From contig NZ_CP121650.1 of assembly GCF_029714405.1 (NCBI RefSeq), positions 2,795,001 through 2,859,000 on the forward strand: a stretch of DNA of 64,000 nt. Direction: 5' to 3'. Each line of letters opens with the position of its first letter. Within the stretch, counting starts at the first letter, position 1. The DNA is from Bradyrhizobium sp. CB82. Lineage in GTDB: Bacteria; Pseudomonadota; Alphaproteobacteria; Rhizobiales; Xanthobacteraceae. Shown here in pieces: positions 36,315 through 45,854 of this stretch. A model generated the notes under the pieces. That model did not search any database and had not been told where the DNA came from. It saw only the letters and a program-made list of their open reading frames with translations. The position numbers and the translations under genes were made by a program.

Positions 36315-36862
36315 TTCGCGACATGGGTCGCAATCGCGTCCATCAGCGCCGGCGACAGGCAGTCATAGGGCTCGAGCCCGATTTCCTTCAGCCGCGAACG
36401 GATGCCGGCCATCTGCTCCGGCTTGACGCCCGATTCGATCACCGAGGAGACGAAGGCGGCAAATTGCGGCGCCTGCGAGCCCTGCTCCTGGAACAGTTCG
36501 GGATGGATGAAGTCGAGGCCGTAGAACGGGTGGTCCTTGTTCTCGATACGGCCGTACATGTGCGTGCCGCAGGCCTTGCAGGCGTAGCGCTGGATCACCG
36601 CCGACGGATCGACGATCTGCAGCTTGTCGCCGTTCTCGAGCACGGTGACGTTCTGGCGCGGCACCACGGCGACGACGGAGAACATCGCGCCCTGCGGCTT
36701 CCAGCACTTGGTGCAGCCGCAGGCGTGGTTGTGCGCCACGTCGCCCTTGATGCCGACCTTGACCGGGTGGTCCTTGCATTTGCAGACCAGCGTGCCGCCG
36801 GCAAAGCTGCCGCTGCCTTGTTTCAGGCCATTGTCGATCAAGGGATGGAGAGCAACAGTCAT
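36299..36862 (-). CDS. gfa: S-(hydroxymethyl)glutathione synthase
   Basis: 187 residues of the GFA zinc family. Zinc cysteines appear in [23 protein letters not shown] and [20 protein letters not shown]. The protein helps formaldehyde condense with glutathione, the first step of glutathione-dependent formaldehyde oxidation in the cytoplasm. It lies 33 bases after frmA, downstream of xoxF and xoxG, so it removes the formaldehyde that methanol oxidation produces. GGAGGATC lies upstream of ATG 36862. Confidence 0.92.
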   Translation of the reverse strand: MTVALHPLIDNGLKQGSGSFAGGTLVCKCKDHPVKVGIKGDVAHNHACGCTKCWKPQGAMFSVVAVVPRQNVTVLENGDKLQIVDPSAVIQRYACKACGTHMYGRIENKDHPFYGLDFIHPELFQEQGSQAPQFAAFVSSVIESGVKPEQMAGIRSRLKEIGLEPYDCLSPALMDAIATHVAKAKAA

Positions 36863-36895
36863 GGGATGATCCTCCTTGTGGGTGATGGTTCTGGT

Positions 36896-38005
36896 TTAGT
36901 AGACGACGACCGAACGGATCGATTTGCCCTCGTGCATCAGGTCGAAGCCCTTGTTGATGTCTTCGAGCTTCAGCACGTGGGTGATCATGGGATCGATCTG
37001 GATCTTTCCATTCATGTACCAGTCGACGATCTTGGGCACGTCGGTGCGGCCGCGCGCGCCGCCGAACGCCGTGCCTCTCCAGTTGCGCCCGGTGACGAGC
37101 TGGAACGGGCGGGTGGCGATCTCCTTGCCGGCTTCCGCAACGCCGATGATGATCGATGTTCCCCAGCCACGATGACAGCACTCCAGGGCCTGGCGCATCA
37201 CAGTGGTGTTGCCGGTACAGTCGAAGGTGTAGTCGGCGCCGCCGTCGGTCAGCGTCACCAGATGCTGCACGATGTCGCCGGTTACCTTCTTGGGGTTGAC
37301 GAAGTCCGTCATGCCGAACTTGCGGCCCCAATCCTCCTTGGAGTCATTGATGTCGACGCCGATGATCTTGTCGGCCCCGGCCATCTTGGCGCCCTGGATG
37401 ACGTTGAGACCGATGCCGCCGAGGCCGAACACCACGACGTTGGAGCCCGGCGTGACCTTGGCGGTGTTGACGACGGCGCCGACGCCGGTCGTGACGCCGC
37501 AGCCGATGTAGCAGCTCTTGTCGAAGGGGGCATCCTCGCGAATCTTGGCGACTGCGATCTCAGGCAGCACCGTGAAGTTCGAGAAGGTCGAGCAGCCCAT
37601 ATAGTGATAGATCGGCTTGCCCTTGTGGGAGAAGCGGCTGGTGCCGTCGGGCATCACGCCCTTGCCCTGCGTCGCGCGGATCGCGGTGCAAAGGTTGGTC
37701 TTCCCGCTCAGGCAGCTTTTGCACTGCCGGCATTCGGGCGTGTAGAGCGGGATGACGTGATCGCCAGGCTTCACCGAGGTCACGCCTGCGCCGATCTCGC
37801 GGATGATGCCGGCGCCCTCGTGGCCGAGGATCGAGGGGAAGATTCCTTCGCTGTCGAAACCGTCGAGCGTGTAGGCATCGGTGTGGCAGATTCCGGTCGC
37901 CTTGATCTCGACCAGAACTTCGCCGGCCTTCGGTCCTTCCAGATCGACCTCGACGATTTCAAGCGGCTTTTTTGCTTCGAAAGCGACCGCGGCACGTGTC
38001 TTCAT
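36896..38005 (-). CDS. frmA: S-(hydroxymethyl)glutathione dehydrogenase / class III alcohol dehydrogenase
   Basis: 369 residues, zinc medium-chain ADH. Catalytic zinc: [12 protein letters not shown] and GHEGAG; structural zinc: [18 protein letters not shown] fold [14 protein letters not shown]. It oxidises S-hydroxymethylglutathione to S-formylglutathione with NAD. The frame is open to 38074, but ATG 38005 has GAGGAG 8 bases before it and matches family length. It sits between xoxG and gfa in one minus-strand operon. Confidence 0.95.
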   Translation of the reverse strand: MKTRAAVAFEAKKPLEIVEVDLEGPKAGEVLVEIKATGICHTDAYTLDGFDSEGIFPSILGHEGAGIIREIGAGVTSVKPGDHVIPLYTPECRQCKSCLSGKTNLCTAIRATQGKGVMPDGTSRFSHKGKPIYHYMGCSTFSNFTVLPEIAVAKIREDAPFDKSCYIGCGVTTGVGAVVNTAKVTPGSNVVVFGLGGIGLNVIQGAKMAGADKIIGVDINDSKEDWGRKFGMTDFVNPKKVTGDIVQHLVTLTDGGADYTFDCTGNTTVMRQALECCHRGWGTSIIIGVAEAGKEIATRPFQLVTGRNWRGTAFGGARGRTDVPKIVDWYMNGKIQIDPMITHVLKLEDINKGFDLMHEGKSIRSVVVY

Positions 38006-38070
38006 CGTAAGCTCCTCAAATTCTCTCTGCTGGAGATGCCGAGATTTGGTCTCGGCCGAGCTCCAAACGT

Positions 38071-38592
38071 TCATTTCCTGCCCATGCAGGAGTCTTCTGC
38101 CTTTGTATAGGCCTCAGTCTTGTCCTCGTGCTTGCCCGGCCGCGCGCGGCCCCAGGCTTCGTTGGAACGGGCGCGCAGATAGACGTAGAGATCGTCCATG
38201 TAGCAGGCCACGTTCGGATTATCGCCGAACGCCGGCATGACGTTCTCCGCGGCGGTGGAGACGTTCTTGCGGCCCGAGGCGACGACGCCGAGGAAGTCGG
38301 CATAGCTCATCGTCTTCAGGGAGTCCTTCAATGCCGGCGCGTAGGTCGATCCCATTCCATCCGGGCCATGGCAGACGTGGCAGTCCGAATGATAGCGGCG
38401 GTATCCGGAATAGGTGTACCAGTCAACGGTGCCGTCGGCCGAGATCTTATAGGTCGGGTTTCCTTCCTTATCGAGCCACTCACCATTCTCGTTTTGCTTA
38501 ACGGCGCCCGGGTCGCCCGTGCCGTCCGCGAAAGCAATTCCTCCGGACGCGACCAAGATCATCGCAGCTATTGCAGAGCAGATTCTACGCAA
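38071..38592 (-). CDS. xoxG: XoxG-type cytochrome c (electron acceptor of XoxF)
   Basis: 173 residues with a signal peptide ending at about residue 22 (GGIAFA). Heme c binds Cys71-His-Val-Cys74-His75 in [18 protein letters not shown]; the axial Met is probably in [11 protein letters not shown]. The extended N-terminal region ([18 protein letters not shown]) is typical of methanol-dehydrogenase cytochromes (cytochrome cL/XoxG). It takes electrons from XoxF in the periplasm and passes them to the terminal oxidase chain. It lies 83 bases after xoxF. Confidence 0.9.
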   Translation of the reverse strand: MRRICSAIAAMILVASGGIAFADGTGDPGAVKQNENGEWLDKEGNPTYKISADGTVDWYTYSGYRRYHSDCHVCHGPDGMGSTYAPALKDSLKTMSYADFLGVVASGRKNVSTAAENVMPAFGDNPNVACYMDDLYVYLRARSNEAWGRARPGKHEDKTEAYTKAEDSCMGRK

Positions 38593-38675
38593 GAGAGTTT
38601 TTCCTCGACAGCGTTCGGTGGAGACGAGCCGGCGCGTGGAGTTGATCCACGCGCCGGGACGATATGAGGTTGCGG

Positions 38676-40478
38676 CTAGTTCGGCAGCGAGAACACGGTC
38701 AGCGTACCGCCGAGTGCCGTGTAGTTGCCAAGTGCCGCATAGCCACCGACTGCACCGAGACCGGCGGTCGGATCGGTCAGGCCTGCCGCCAGACCGATAC
38801 CGGCCCAGCCGCCCACGCCGGAGAGCACCGCGATGTACTGCTTGCCACCGTTCTCATAGGTCGTGACGTTGCCGATGATGCCGGAAGGAGTCTTGAACTT
38901 GTAGAGCTCCTTGCCGGTCTTTGCGTCGACCGCCTTCAGGTAGCCTTCGAGCGTGCCGTAGAACACCACGCCGCCGGCGGTCGCGAGCGCACCCGACCAG
39001 ACCGAGAACTGCTCCTTGTTGGACCACACGATCTTGCCGGTCTTACCGTCCCAGGCGATGAAGTTGCCCATGTTGGCATCGCCCTGCGGCGGATACATCG
39101 AGAGCGTCGCACCCACATAGGGCTGGCCCGCGGTGTAGCTGACCTTGAACGGTTCGTAGTCCATGCAGACGTGGTTGGTCGGAACGTAGAACAGCTGCGT
39201 GTCGGGCGAGTAGGCTGCCGGCTGCTCGTCCTTGGTGCCGAGCGCGGCCGGGCAGATGCCCTTGGTGTTGTGATCCTCGCCGCCCTTTTCGGTCGAGGCC
39301 GCGTCAAGAACCTTCGGACGACCATAGTTCGGCGAGTTCTTGTCCATGTCGACACCGGAGGTCCAGTTCACCTTCGGATCGTACTTCTCGGCGACCAGCA
39401 GCTCGCCGGTTGCACGATCCAGCGTGTAGCCGAGACCGTTGCGGTCGAAGTGCGTCAGCAGCTTGCGCGCCTGGCCGTTGATCTGCTGATCCGAGAGGAT
39501 CATCTCGTTGACGCCGTCGTAGTCCCATTCGTCATGGGGCGTCATCTGATAGACCCATTTGGCCACGCCGGTGTCGGGATTGCGCGCCCAGATCGTCATC
39601 GACCATTTGTTGTCGCCCGGACGCTGCTTCGGATTCCAGGTCGAGGGATTGCCCGATCCGTAATAGATCAGGTTGAGCTCGGGATCGTAGGAGATCCAGC
39701 CCCAGGTGGCGCCGCCGCCGATCTTCCACTGATCGCCCTGCCAGGTCTTGAGGCTCGAGTCCTTGCCGATCGGCTTGCCCAGAGCCGTGGTCTTGTCGTC
39801 GACCAGGATCTGATCATCCGGCCCTTCCGAGTAGCCACGCCAGACCTGCTTGCCGGTCTTGAGGTCGTAGGCCGTCATGTGAGCCTGCACGCCGAATTCG
39901 CCGCCGGAAATGCCGATCAGCACCTTGTCCTTGACGACCATCGGCGCCGAGGTCCCGGTCTCGCCCTTGGTGGGATCGCCGTTCTTCACAGTCCAGGCGA
40001 CCTGGCCGGTCTTGGCATCGAGCGCAACCAACGTGGTGTCGGCCTGGTGCAGGAGGATCTTTCCGTCGCCATAGGCTAGACCGCGGTTAACCGTGTCGCA
40101 GCACATCACCGGGATGACGTTCGGATCCTGCTTGGGCTCGTACTTCCAGACGATCCTGTTCTCGTTGGAAAGGTCAAGGGCGTAGACCTTGTTCGGGAAC
40201 GGCGTATGGACGTACATCATGTTGCCGATGATCAGCGGGCCGCCTTCATGGCCGCGCAGTACGCCGGTCGAGAAGGTCCAGGCGACCTGAAGCTTGCCGA
40301 CATTCTGTGCGTTGATCTGATTCAATTTCGAATAGCGGGTGTTGGCATAGTCGCCCGTCGGCATCACCCAGTCTTTCGGGTTCTGCGACATCTTGATCAG
40401 TTCATCATTTGCTGAAGCGTTGCCGACGGCCAAAGCCGCGGCAGAGCCAAGAAACGTCGCCAGTAGCACCTTGCGCAT
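38676..40478 (-). CDS. xoxF: Lanthanide-dependent methanol dehydrogenase
   Basis: 600 residues, leader cleaved after ASA (residue 23). An eight-bladed quinoprotein propeller. Adjacent Cys126-Cys127 ([10 protein letters not shown]) form the vicinal disulfide over PQQ; Glu194, Asn277 and Asp319 are the metal and catalytic residues, and Asp321 in WDYDGVNE is the extra ligand that distinguishes lanthanide enzymes from calcium MxaF (Ala). It resembles the XoxF5 clade. It oxidises methanol to formaldehyde in the periplasm. ATG 40478 has GGAGG 7 bases upstream, better than ATG 40484. It heads the xoxF-xoxG-frmA-gfa operon. Confidence 0.96.
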   Translation of the reverse strand: MRKVLLATFLGSAAALAVGNASANDELIKMSQNPKDWVMPTGDYANTRYSKLNQINAQNVGKLQVAWTFSTGVLRGHEGGPLIIGNMMYVHTPFPNKVYALDLSNENRIVWKYEPKQDPNVIPVMCCDTVNRGLAYGDGKILLHQADTTLVALDAKTGQVAWTVKNGDPTKGETGTSAPMVVKDKVLIGISGGEFGVQAHMTAYDLKTGKQVWRGYSEGPDDQILVDDKTTALGKPIGKDSSLKTWQGDQWKIGGGATWGWISYDPELNLIYYGSGNPSTWNPKQRPGDNKWSMTIWARNPDTGVAKWVYQMTPHDEWDYDGVNEMILSDQQINGQARKLLTHFDRNGLGYTLDRATGELLVAEKYDPKVNWTSGVDMDKNSPNYGRPKVLDAASTEKGGEDHNTKGICPAALGTKDEQPAAYSPDTQLFYVPTNHVCMDYEPFKVSYTAGQPYVGATLSMYPPQGDANMGNFIAWDGKTGKIVWSNKEQFSVWSGALATAGGVVFYGTLEGYLKAVDAKTGKELYKFKTPSGIIGNVTTYENGGKQYIAVLSGVGGWAGIGLAAGLTDPTAGLGAVGGYAALGNYTALGGTLTVFSLPN

Positions 40479-40921
40479 AGTCATTCCTCCTAGGTCTCGT
40501 TTATTGTTTCTGAAGCATTGCGTACCGCTGGGCATTGGGGGTCCAGCGTCTGCTCGTGCAGGGCGGTCACGATTGGGACCAGAAACGATGCTGTGCTGTT
40601 TCCTCCTCCTGGTATGAGCCCACGGGTCCGCTTGTGAGGTGCGGCCCGTTTCTTTGTTGTTCCTGCCGCAATCCGTAACCGGTTCGCAAACGGGAAACTT
40701 GCCCAAGAGGGAAGGGCATTTGCTTGACAGCGCAAAGGCCAGAACTTTTTGATTTTGCAGTAGCGAATTCAGCGGCTTCTGTGCTGCCTGGCGGCGGGCA
40801 CCCGACTCAGGTTCCCCTTGACGGCGCTGCAACTAAGGCGGAGGATCATCAATCAAGGATGGCAGACGGAGCACTGGCGCTTGCTCCAAAGACCGCCCTA
40901 ATTTGAGGTAAACGTCGCTTC

Positions 40922-40957
40922 ATCGTGACAGGGGGCCTCTGGCGGCCCCATCACGAT
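40922..40957. promoter_or_regulatory. Long palindrome in the xoxF-araC divergent region
   Basis: ATCGTGA / TCACGAT outer arms (40922-40928, 40951-40957) and GGGGCC / GGCCCC inner arms. It lies 25 bases before the AraC ATG in the 504-base gap shared with xoxF. No gene ends here, so an operator or transcript leader structure is more likely than a terminator. Confidence 0.5.
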
Positions 40958-40982
40958 TTGAGTCAAATCAGTGGCTGGGATC

Positions 40983-41951
40983 ATGTCCGACACAATACAC
41001 ACACTCAGCACGACCGGGCTGACGCCGAAAAGGCAGATCCAGAGCTGGGTCGACGGGCTGACCAGTCTGTGCGGCCATTTCGACGTCGATCCGCTGGAAG
41101 CATCATCGCTCGAGGGACGGATCGACTACACCACCATATCGCGCCTGAAACTCTGCCAGATCGAGGTTAGCCAGCATCGCATCGCGCACACGGATGCGCG
41201 CGCGAAGGCCAATGAGCATCCCTACATCAAGATCCATTTCCAGACCTACGGCATTTCCTATTTCGAGCAGGACGGCCGCCACATCGAGCTGATGCCCGGC
41301 GACATCATCGCCTATGACGTGTCCTGTCCGCATTCGATCATCAGCCCCGCCTTCACGCGGCACGATGTGGTGATCGTGCCGAAGTCGCTGCTGCGCGATC
41401 GCGGCTTCCCGTCGCAGCGGATGCCCGCCTGCAAGCTGTCGGCGCGCACCGGCATGGGGCGAATCGCCCACGACTTCGTCCACGCCACCTTCGACGAGGC
41501 CGCAAAGCTCTCGGCGAACAGCGCGGTCGGCGTCGCAGATTCGCTGATCGACCTCCTGCTGCTGCCGCTGCGCGAGGCCGACACGATGTTCGATCGGGTC
41601 GGGCCCGAGGCGATGTATGTGCGCGCCCAATTTTTCATCCGCGAGCACCTGCGTGATCCGGATTTGTGCATCGACCAGATTTCCGCCGAGCTCGGCTGCT
41701 CCAAGCGCTATCTGCACATGCTGTTCAGCGAACGCGGCACGACGGTGAGCGACTACATCTGGCAGGCCCGCCTTCAGAACTGCCGTCAGGAGCTCGAGGC
41801 CCACGTCGGCAAGACCATCACCGACGTCGCCTTCTCCTGGGGCTTCTCGAGCTCGTCACATTTCAGCCGCGTGTTCCGGAAGTACTTTGGCGTCGTGCCG
41901 TCGTCGATCCACAAGGCACAGCTGAACGCCGTTTCCTCTGAAGAGCATTAG
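40983..41951 (+). CDS. AraC-family transcription regulator divergent from xoxF
   Basis: 322 residues from ATG 40983 (GTG 40971 possible). The N-terminal half is an AraC-binding-type cupin sensor (IKIHFQTYGISYFEQDGRHI, ELMPGDIIAYDVSCPHSI); the C-terminal half holds two helix-turn-helix motifs (CIDQISAELGCSKRYLHMLF and TITDVAFSWGFSSSSHFSRV-FRKYFG). Placement back to back with the methanol operon suggests it controls xoxF, perhaps by alcohol or metal status; this is inference. The gap has a long palindrome. Confidence 0.88.
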   Translation: MSDTIHTLSTTGLTPKRQIQSWVDGLTSLCGHFDVDPLEASSLEGRIDYTTISRLKLCQIEVSQHRIAHTDARAKANEHPYIKIHFQTYGISYFEQDGRHIELMPGDIIAYDVSCPHSIISPAFTRHDVVIVPKSLLRDRGFPSQRMPACKLSARTGMGRIAHDFVHATFDEAAKLSANSAVGVADSLIDLLLLPLREADTMFDRVGPEAMYVRAQFFIREHLRDPDLCIDQISAELGCSKRYLHMLFSERGTTVSDYIWQARLQNCRQELEAHVGKTITDVAFSWGFSSSSHFSRVFRKYFGVVPSSIHKAQLNAVSSEEH

Positions 41952-42183
41952 CTGCGGCTGCGCGGCGTCCGCTTCATCGGTCGCAAATGAGCCTCTCACG
42001 ACAAAGCTCGTGACGGCCCGCCGCCCTTCTGAATGACACGCCAGACAGTCTCCTCGGCCTCGCCGCGATGAGGCCGAACGTGCCGCCCGTGATCACGTTG
42101 ACCACGCACTGCTCGACAATTCCGCTTGGCCCCTCCGGCGAACGACGCCGCAAGGCGATGAAGAAGCAGCGCAACGGATGTCG
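41952..42183. other. Intergenic stretch with a short doubtful frame
   Basis: A minus-strand frame (MRCFFIALRRRSPEGPSGIV..., to 41974) looks like a gene fragment or repeat; I cannot assign it. Otherwise nothing is seen. Confidence 0.3.
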
Positions 42184-43110
42184 TCACCTCTGGATGATCT
42201 GCTTCCAGACGTCGCCGAGGATCGCGGGCTCGCGCGGCGGCAGGTAGGTGAGCCCGGCCTGCTTGCCAAACTCGGCCATCTTGCCTTCTGCCATGAGTTC
42301 GGCAAGCGCCTTGTTGACCGCAGAGATCAAAGCGGGATCGCTGGAGAGCCCGACGTAGCCGCGATTGGCGGCGATCGGATAAAAATAGCCGGACGCGGTG
42401 ATCGCAGTGTCGGGATGGGCGGCGCGGTGGGCGTCGAAGCGGGCGAGGTCCAGCAGTGTCGCATCATAGTCGCCGCGGTCGAGCGCGCCGAGGAGATCGT
42501 CGCGGCCGGGGACGAGATGGGTGATGCTGTCGATCAGCCGCCCTTTGTCGAAGGTCATCAGAATGGCGTCGCCCAGCGATCCGCTTTCGATCACGAGGCG
42601 GAGACCTGCGAGGTCGCCGATGTCGCTGATCTTGCGATCGCGCGCCTTCGGACCGAGCACGACCGTCATCGGCGAATGGATGTAGGGCTGACTCGGCGCG
42701 AGCACGCCCAGAGCGACACGGCGCCGACGGTCCTCGCGGGTGGCGCCGTCGAAATCCGGAAGCCTTGCCGTCTTCATGCCGGGCACGACGAGGGAATCGC
42801 GGGTCAGCGCGTAGCTGCCGACCAGCGCGCAGCGTCCGTCCGACAGCAGCGCGTTGGCCTCGAGCTGCGGGCTCGAATCCTCATCCAACCTGCTTTCGAA
42901 CCACTGGATCTGGAGCGGCCGGTCGAGCCGCTGCGCGATCGCCTGCGCCAGCGTCACGTCGAAGCCCGTGCCGGGCTTGCTGCGGTGATGCACGGACAGC
43001 GGCGGCCGGTCCTCGTCGAGGCATACTCGCAAGGGATCGGCCGCATCGGCGATTGTTGTGAGAATCGCAAACATCGCGGCAAGGCCGAACGCTCCAAGCC
43101 GAAGTCTCAT
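42184..43110 (-). CDS. xoxJ: XoxJ/MoxJ-like periplasmic binding protein
   Basis: 308 residues with a signal peptide ending IADA. It has an amino-acid-type periplasmic binding fold: RVCLDEDRPPLSVHHRSKPG, GFDVTLAQAIAQRLDRPLQI, NRGYVGLSSDPALISAVNKA. Relatives encoded with methanol dehydrogenases (MoxJ/XoxJ) are needed for active enzyme and bind the dehydrogenase rather than feed a transporter. Its start overlaps the cytochrome stop (ATGA), and the PQQ alcohol dehydrogenase is just upstream, so it probably serves that enzyme. Confidence 0.85.
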   Translation of the reverse strand: MRLRLGAFGLAAMFAILTTIADAADPLRVCLDEDRPPLSVHHRSKPGTGFDVTLAQAIAQRLDRPLQIQWFESRLDEDSSPQLEANALLSDGRCALVGSYALTRDSLVVPGMKTARLPDFDGATREDRRRRVALGVLAPSQPYIHSPMTVVLGPKARDRKISDIGDLAGLRLVIESGSLGDAILMTFDKGRLIDSITHLVPGRDDLLGALDRGDYDATLLDLARFDAHRAAHPDTAITASGYFYPIAANRGYVGLSSDPALISAVNKALAELMAEGKMAEFGKQAGLTYLPPREPAILGDVWKQIIQR

Positions 43111-43463
43111 GGCCGTCTCCGGCTCGAAATGTAGGCCCAGAGGTCGGTGATCTCGTCCTCGCTGAGGATGTCGCCCCACGGCGGCATCTTGTTGTTCTTG
43201 CCGTTCTTCACCGTGGTGACGAACCGCGTCTTGTCGTCGGGGAAGGCGCGCAGGTCCGGCGTGATGGTGCCGGAGTTCATCATGCCGGGGCCGTGGCAAT
43301 GCGAGCATTTTTCGGCGTAGGTCGCCTTGCCGTGGTCGATCTGCGCCTGAACGGGATTGCCATTCGGTTCATCCGCGGCGCGGACGATCGCCACCGACGC
43401 AACAGCCAGCCCCCCGACGGCGGCGAGTGTCGCCGCCGTCCTGATCAAAGTCTCTTTCAGCAC
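43107..43463 (-). CDS. Small cytochrome c of the second quinoprotein dehydrogenase
   Basis: 118 residues from GTG 43463, which follows AAGGG by six bases; the longer open frame reads into the dehydrogenase gene in another phase. Signal peptide LAAVGGLAVASVAIVRAADE; heme motif Cys53-Ser-His-Cys56-His57 in EKCSHCHGPGMMNSGTITPD; axial-Met region NGKNNKMPPWGDILSEDEIT. It is similar to the PedF-type cytochromes that accept electrons from PQQ ethanol dehydrogenases. It lies 13 bases after the dehydrogenase. Confidence 0.88.
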   Translation of the reverse strand: MLKETLIRTAATLAAVGGLAVASVAIVRAADEPNGNPVQAQIDHGKATYAEKCSHCHGPGMMNSGTITPDLRAFPDDKTRFVTTVKNGKNNKMPPWGDILSEDEITDLWAYISSRRRP

Positions 43464-43476
43464 GTCGAACCCTTGG

Positions 43477-45141
43477 TTATTGCTTGATCGCGAAAACCCA
43501 CAGGGAGCCGCCGGGCGGCACCTTGGCGAGCCGCTCGTCACCGGAGAACAGCGAGTAGACGCCGCCATAGCCGCTTGTCACCGCGACATACTGCACGCCG
43601 TCCTGTTGCCAGGTCACCGGCTGTCCCTCGATGCCGGAGCCGGTCTGGAACTGCCAGAGCTTCTTGCCGCTGTCGGCATCGAAGGCCTCGAACTCACCGG
43701 TAAGCGAACCCGTGAACACCACGCCGCCCGCGGTCGACAACACGCCGGAGAAGCGCGGAATGTCGCTGGCCGCTTCCCACTTCGCCTTGCCGGTCAGGGG
43801 ATCGATCGCCTTGAGATGGCCGCGCGGTCCGTCACCGAACTCCCAGGGATCGGTGAGATCCATGCCGAGATACCATTCACCCTGCTTGAAAGTGACCGGT
43901 TCGGCCTTGTACTTGCCGCCGAAGTTGAGCGTGTTGGCGTAAGCCAAGCCGGTCTGCGGATTGAACGACATCGGCTCCCAGTTCTTGCCGCCGAGGACCG
44001 ACGGATAGACCGTGACTTTCTTGCCCTCGCGCGCGTCCCTCGCGACATCAGTCTCGATCGGCCTGCCGGTCTTCATGTCGACGCCGGTCGCCCAGTTGAC
44101 GTTCACGTAGGGATTGGCCGCGAGCAGCTTGCCGTTGGTGCGATCGAGTACGTAGAAGAAGCCGTTGCGGTTGGCGTCCATCAACACCTTGGTCGGCTTG
44201 CCCTCGACGTTCATGTCGGCAAGCACCATTTCGGCGACCGAATCATAGTCGAACGGATTGTTCGGCGAGAACTGGTAGTGCCACTTGATTTTGCCGCTCT
44301 TTGGATCGAGCGCCAGCACCGAGCAGGTGTAGAGATTGTCGCCCGGACGCACCGCCGCGTTGAACGGGCCCGGATTGCCGATGCCCCAATAGACCGTGTT
44401 CAGCTCCGGATCGTAGGAGCCGGTGATCCAGGTCGAGCCGCCGCCGAGCTTCCAGGTATCGCCCTTCCAGGTGTCGCCGCCCGGCTCATCCGGAGAGGGG
44501 ATCGAATGGATGCGCCAGAGGTGCTTGCCGGTCGCGGGATCCCAGCCGTCGATGAAGCCGCGGGTGCCGAACTCGGCGCCGGAGATGCCGGTGATGACGA
44601 CGCCGTCGGCCACCAGCGGGGCCACCGTCATCGAATAACCTTCCTTGATGTCCGCGGCCTGCGCGCGCCACAGCTCTTTGCCAGTCTTGGCATCGAGCGC
44701 GATCACATTGGCGTCGAGCGTCGTGCGGAAAACCTTGCCGTCGTACAGCGCCGCGCCGCGATTGATGATGCCGCAGCAGACGATGCGCGGTGTTTCGGCG
44801 GGATACTCGACCTTGGTCTTCCAGAGCTGCTTTCCAGTCTTGGCGTCGACCGCCATGGTCGCGTTGTGCGAGGTCACATAGATCACGCCCTGGTACACCA
44901 GCGGCTGCGATTCCTCGCTGCGATCATCGTTGAAGCTGTAGTTCCAGACCGGGACGAGGTTCTTGATGCTGTCCTTGTTGATCTGATTCAGCGTCGAGAA
45001 GCGCTGAAGATTGTAACCCATCCCGTAGTTGAGAACATTCGATGTGTCTGACGCACCCTTGTTGAGTTGTTCTGTGGTCTGGGCATTCACACCCGTCGAC
45101 GCAAGCATGACGAGGCTCGCGGCCATCGCAAAGCGTTTCAT
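43477..45141 (-). CDS. exaF: Lanthanide-type PQQ-dependent alcohol dehydrogenase (ExaF/PedH-like)
   Basis: 554 residues, leader ending GVNA. Quinoprotein propeller with vicinal Cys122-Cys123 (RIVCCGIINRG), Glu190 (SGAEFG), Asn256 (GIGNPGPF), catalytic Asp298 and the lanthanide-type Asp300 in PFDYDSVAEMV. It oxidises ethanol or other primary alcohols, or aldehydes, in the periplasm; the exact substrate is uncertain, and the name by homology is tentative. GGGAGGA precedes ATG 45141. It forms an operon with the cytochrome c and XoxJ-like genes, with lanM divergent. Confidence 0.92.
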   Translation of the reverse strand: MKRFAMAASLVMLASTGVNAQTTEQLNKGASDTSNVLNYGMGYNLQRFSTLNQINKDSIKNLVPVWNYSFNDDRSEESQPLVYQGVIYVTSHNATMAVDAKTGKQLWKTKVEYPAETPRIVCCGIINRGAALYDGKVFRTTLDANVIALDAKTGKELWRAQAADIKEGYSMTVAPLVADGVVITGISGAEFGTRGFIDGWDPATGKHLWRIHSIPSPDEPGGDTWKGDTWKLGGGSTWITGSYDPELNTVYWGIGNPGPFNAAVRPGDNLYTCSVLALDPKSGKIKWHYQFSPNNPFDYDSVAEMVLADMNVEGKPTKVLMDANRNGFFYVLDRTNGKLLAANPYVNVNWATGVDMKTGRPIETDVARDAREGKKVTVYPSVLGGKNWEPMSFNPQTGLAYANTLNFGGKYKAEPVTFKQGEWYLGMDLTDPWEFGDGPRGHLKAIDPLTGKAKWEAASDIPRFSGVLSTAGGVVFTGSLTGEFEAFDADSGKKLWQFQTGSGIEGQPVTWQQDGVQYVAVTSGYGGVYSLFSGDERLAKVPPGGSLWVFAIKQ

Positions 45142-45461
45142 CCGTTCCTCCCAATGTGCGCGCCTTTTGACGCTGCAGTCGCAACACTCCGATGGAACGC
45201 AAAATGCGTCAACACGAAAGTCGGAAACGCGCTGCCGAATTGTTGGACACCGGGTGGCAGTTACCCCTGGTAAACCGCTCGCCGTTTCGCACCGCATACA
45301 AGGGTGCCGGCACGAAATTCCGCGGCACGAAGATCGTCCCCGCCACGTCTTCGCCAGCTTTGCGTGTGCACGACGAGCCGCGTAGACTTCGAATCATGGT
45401 GCCGGTTGGCGACTATTTCGATTCCATTGGCCAGCCGGGTGCTCTAGCCGGGAGGTTTTCG
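45142..45461. other. Divergent promoter region between exaF-like gene and lanM
   Basis: 320 bases controlling two lanthanide-linked genes. A short palindrome ACGCA-AAA-TGCGT is at 45197-45209. No other clear element. Confidence 0.45.
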
Positions 45462-45854
45462 ATGATATCGCGTCGATCCATTGCATTCGCAGTTGCAGCC
45501 ACATTGCTCGGCGGTCCGGCCTGGTCGGCATCGCCAAACGCCATCAAGATGTTCGACACGGACAATGACGGCACGCTCGATCTCGCCGAGGTGAAGAAGG
45601 CCGCGGCCGCGGCCTTCGCCAAGCTCGATCCTGATCATGACGGCACGCTCGACGCGCGCGAGCTGCGCGGACGGTTGACCCCCAAGGAGCTCGCCGCCGC
45701 CGATCCGGATCACGACGGAACGCTGACGCTCGACGAATATCTCGCCGTCGTGGAGCAGCGTTTCAACGCGGCCAATCCCGACAAGGATGGAACGCTCGAC
45801 GCCAAGGAACTGAAGTCGCCCGCAGGACGTGCCCTGCTGCGCCTGCTCAAATGA
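45462..45854 (+). CDS. lanM: Lanmodulin (periplasmic lanthanide-binding EF-hand protein)
   Basis: 130 residues: signal peptide to about residue 22 (GGPAWS-A) and four EF-hands. Loops: DTDNDGTLDLAE (32-43), DPDHDGTLDARE (56-67), DPDHDGTLTLDE (81-92), NPDKDGTLDAKE (105-116). Proline at loop position 2 in EF2-EF4, and the Asn-started fourth loop, are the lanmodulin hallmarks, as is the 12-13 residue spacing between hands and the end SPAGRALLRLLK. EF1 carries Thr instead of Pro. Lanmodulin binds lanthanides with picomolar affinity in the periplasm. ATG 45462 has GGGAGG six bases upstream. It sits beside two DYD-type dehydrogenases and pqqA. Confidence 0.93.
   Translation: MISRRSIAFAVAATLLGGPAWSASPNAIKMFDTDNDGTLDLAEVKKAAAAAFAKLDPDHDGTLDARELRGRLTPKELAAADPDHDGTLTLDEYLAVVEQRFNAANPDKDGTLDAKELKSPAGRALLRLLK

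Noticed and set aside
36293..38110. 605-codon plus-strand frame opposite gfa and frmA
   Set aside because: Antisense of two well-recognised genes with ribosome sites; no family resemblance in the plus-strand product.
38664..40079. 471-codon plus-strand frame opposite xoxF
   Set aside because: Shadow of xoxF; composition is typical of reverse-complement quinoprotein sequence.
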